64,000 nt of DNA from the NCBI GenBank assembly GCA_003024175.1, contig MDYQ01000176.1, positions 23,960-87,959 of the forward strand, given 5' to 3'. The notes beneath the pieces were generated by a model. It did no database searches and was not told the DNA's origin. It saw only the letters and a program-made list of their open reading frames with translations. The DNA is from Planoprotostelium fungivorum (taxonomy: Eukaryota > Evosea > Variosea > Cavosteliida > Cavosteliaceae). This document shows positions 61,200-64,000 of the stretch, one piece after another. Numbering within the stretch: position 1 is the first letter of the stretch; each line of letters starts with the position of its first letter. Position numbers and translations under genes: made by a program.

Positions 61200-62847
61200 T
61201 TATGTAGAAGAGATGGTGGGTGGCTTCTGCGTGTGGAGGGTCTCCCAGTTGATACCCACGAAGAAGGGATGCGTCTTCAACTTGTCGTAGCCGTTCGCTC
61301 CCAATCTCTCGCTGTCGTCCTTCACCTTTCCTCTATTCAGTCGCACTCTCTACCACAGACTCACCAGCAGCTTGCTGACTAGGTCCCTCGCGTGCTTCGG
61401 AAAGTCCTCGGGAAATTCGAGGTTTCCCGCCTTGATGAGCTCGAACGTGAAGTAGTTCTGACCATTATGAGAAGAATAAAATGAAATAAATCACCGTCTC
61501 CCCGCGGAATGGTGTCTTTCCCGTCAGCAGCTGGAAGATGATGCAACCTAAAGCCCACAGATCTGAAGATTTTACACAGTAGTCCTCGGTCAGCAGCTCG
61601 GGTGCGACGTACTCTGCCGTTCCACAGAAGGAATCTGAGCGAGCTGCACGAGTGAGATAAACCTTAAAACCCGTGTACCGTACCTCTCTCGTCGTTACCC
61701 AGTTCCTTCGAGGTACCAAAGTCGGTCAACTTGGCGTGGAAGTTGTCACCCAAGAGGACGTTATCTGGCTGCCAGAACATGAGAAGACGAATCGATAGAG
61801 GATAAAATTAAATTAAGATCACTATCATAAGAGTAAAATAACAATCTATGTTCAAAGGATAGAATGGCGTGAGATGAAGAGAGAAGAGACACACCTTGAG
61901 GTCTCTGTGCACGACACCCTTCGAATGCATGTGCTCTAATGCACTGACGATCTCTGCCGCGTAGAATTGAGTGCAATCGAGGCTGAACGTGTTGACCCTC
62001 TTCAGAGCCGATCCAATGTCACCGTTGGGGCACAATTCTAAGACGTAATCTGAGGGTGAGTCGAGGAGAACGAAACGAAATTCGAACGAGATTTCGATGG
62101 AGGAAGGATACAGAGTGTCTTGGCATCTTGAAAGGTGTAGAACAGCTTGACGACGTTGGGGTGATTGAGAAGGTTGAAGATGTTCCTCTCCGTGTGAACG
62201 TACTTTTTTTTACCCGAAGAGATGATGTGGTTCTTGTCCAACATCTTGATGGCATATTCCACACCACTTCTGATCTCCTTCACGTGTTTCACCTGCATTT
62301 CCATTCATTCCAACTCCTCTCCACGTTATTTCAGTAGATCACGTGACGTTCGTAGATGGAAGATCATCTGACGTCGATGGACAGACATCTCACCTCTCCG
62401 AATGCACCTTGACCCAGTGTAGACATGAACTCGAAATCAGCCGGCGTCACCTTCCTCTTCTGTCCAGTCGTCGGGGAAGTCACCACACTCTCTGATGAGT
62501 TCGAAGGTGTCGGTACTAATCCTGCTCTCCTTCAGTTCTCTCTTTGTCTCCGTTATAGAGTGGGAATCATCTTAGAGTGATCTGTGGCAATGACATCGCG
62601 GCTCACCTTGTGCTGCGAGTAATGCAGTTCGCTTATCCACGATGGGGGCCGTTACATCCGTTATGACTGGACTATCCTGCTCACGTTCAGCCTCATCCCG
62701 TGATCTCTCTTTCCATGTGTAGGTCAACTCACCACCACCGGCGTCAATTGAATGGATGGAATATCATTCTTCTCTTCTCTCTTCTCTTCTCTCTTCTCCT
62801 CCTTCTCTTCTTCTTTTCCTTCTCCTCGACTGTGTCCCGCGATCCAT
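61200..62847 (-). CDS. PDK1-like AGC protein kinase, N-terminus uncertain
   Basis: Kinase blocks are DFEFMSTLGQGAFGE, EYAIKMLDKNHIISSGKKKY, HRDLK with PDNVLLGDNFHAKLTDFGTS, SFCGTAEYVAPELLTEDY, SDLWALGCIIFQLLTGKTPF, then FELIKAGNLEFPEDFP and THPFFVGINWETL. The FGT-S start of the activation loop, Thr/Ala-rich GTAEYVAPELL and SDLWALGCI are characteristic of 3-phosphoinositide-dependent kinase 1, which phosphorylates activation loops of other AGC kinases. The stop at 61200 follows at once, so no C-terminal PH domain is present. The N-terminal exon has a Glu/Lys/Arg-rich purine tract (about 62760-62820). No ATG in frame with it was found, so the start is open. Confidence 0.8.
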
Positions 62848-62881
62848 CTGAACGATTCAGCGTGTCTTCCTTTTCTCTCCC

Positions 62882-64000
62882 TCACTTTTGAATGATCTTC
62901 TGTGCTTCTTCTCTCTCTGGCTCGTGAAGGATATCGTGAAAACATTCCGGAATGGACTTGAACGTCTTGTCTACACTTCCCATCTGTTTTACGTCAGCCG
63001 TATTTTCTCTCACATCTTCACCTTTTCGAAAATATCTTGGTTGTTCGAGGCCGTAACGATGCGGTCTTTCTCTCCCACCAGCATGAGCAAGGGGAGGGTG
63101 ATCTTCTGAACTAAATTGTCCGCCTTGCTGCCCTGCTCCGTGATCTGCATGACGGTAGCGATAGGAATATAAGTCGTGTTCCTGCATCACCATCAGTTGG
63201 ATTTTCCTCTCGACTTACTTTGTCTTCCTGTACTCTTCCAAGGCGTTGTTGTCCCTCGTCAGGTATCTCTCGCTGATGCCGGTGGGGCAGTGGGTCTTCG
63301 GTGTCAATTTGGCTCTGAAGCCTGTTCGTATTAAATGGCGCGTTGTAGATCGAACGGGCGGCTCACCTTCCCAGGAGCGTTTGACGTTGGATTTCATCGC
63401 GGGGGGGATGAAGAGGGGAGAGACTAAGATGAGGCCGTCCAGCCGGGTGGGTTTCCTCTGAACGGTTGAGATGAGGTAGCTGAGTATGATGGCTCCTCCC
63501 AGAGAATAAGCGAAGAGGAAATTGGGGACCTGAGAGAGTCTGTTATATTGGGTGGAACGAGTGGATGTGGTTGATGCGTGGATGCGTAATGTGATGATGT
63601 GATGATGGTATGATATGCGACGATGATGTCGTACCGACTGATCTGCCTTTCGGATGAGAAAGTAGAGATCTTCCACGTGATCTTCCAGAGTGGGCATGGA
63701 CTTGGGTTTCGTAGATCTGATTCCAACATCAACACCGTAACATCGCGAAATAACCTCGTCGACTCACCTTCCGTGTCCTCTGTGATCTAAGACGTTCACA
63801 GTGATGCCGCTCTTTGCATAATCTTCGAATGTCTGCTCGAATCGAGAGAGTTGTTCTCCTATTTCCTTCCGTCAGAGGATCCATTGAGAATGTGTGAGTG
63901 TCACCGATTCCCTGCACGAAGCTGATGGTCGCCGTGCTCTCTCCCTCTGCGGGCTGATATACGGTGAATGATTGTCGGTGGGACGTAAGGGACGACGAAT
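62882..64000 (-). CDS. monoglyceride-lipase-like alpha/beta hydrolase, N-terminus beyond window
   Basis: The reading frame enters from the right edge (SFTVYQPAEGESTATISFVQ). It shows LDHRGHG, the nucleophile elbow NFLFAYSLGGAIILSYL (Ser within a YSLGG version of GxSxG, about 63510), LDGLILVSPLFIPPAM, the acid residue in PLLMLVGEKDRIV (about 63060) and the catalytic His in ECFHDILHEPE (about 62930). These are the serine aminopeptidase/monoacylglycerol lipase blocks. The likely role is hydrolysis of monoacylglycerols or lysophospholipids. Four or more short introns are present. The stop is at 62882-62884, with PDK1-like following on the same strand. Confidence 0.82.

Overview
This window is nuclear DNA from a gene-dense, intron-rich microbial eukaryote. 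Nearly every long gene is cut by introns of about 36-60 bp that begin GTGAG, carry a CTGAC-like branch site and end in AG. The gene content fits a free-living amoebozoan of the protosteloid/variosean kind, but that taxon is an inference: it includes a group-X-type hybrid histidine kinase, a receptor tyrosine kinase, RasGEF, PDK1-like and F-box proteins, a homeodomain protein, a HAM1-like protein and secreted WSC and GH43 proteins.

Left part (1-24.5 kb): a secreted PQQ-propeller/WSC protein runs off the left edge. It is followed by a PB1-domain protein, an unplaced small protein, a HAM1-like lipid-binding-type protein, MCM7, an aquaporin with an altered first NPA box, a broken unknown gene with two frameshifts, mitochondrial carnitine acetyltransferase, a roughly 5.9-kb receptor tyrosine kinase gene with a beta-helix ectodomain, and an extended SDR.

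Middle (24.5-37.3 kb): a large protein-poor interval holds a recognisable U2 snRNA gene at 25275-25538. The gene is interrupted by a 69-bp mRNA-type intron one nucleotide before the branch-site recognition sequence, and this is the most striking observation in the window. The same interval carries a perfect 23-bp hairpin. A homeodomain gene, a long RasGEF, a fucose-mutarotase-like enzyme, an F-box protein and a decayed GH43 arabinanase gene (two in-frame stops and a frameshift) follow.

Right part (37.9-64 kb): a roughly 7.2-kb hybrid histidine kinase gene (pseudokinase, ATPase, GAF, HisKA, HATPase, receiver) is followed by a GAF-PAS protein, an OB-fold/CCCH/methyltransferase protein, a two-TM protein, a mitochondrial-type tryptophanyl-tRNA synthetase, an unknown basic/acidic protein, a tripeptidyl-peptidase (sedolisin), a small ORF divergent from DNA polymerase delta subunit 2, a tandem-repeat protein, a PDK1-like kinase and a monoglyceride-lipase-like hydrolase that runs off the right edge.

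The genes do not form a pathway. Shared themes are replication (MCM7, POLD2), signalling (tyrosine kinase, histidine kinase, RasGEF, PDK1) and a digestive/secreted set (TPP1-like, GH43, WSC). The introns themselves look like a few recurring sequence families. Exon boundaries were read by eye and should be treated as provisional.
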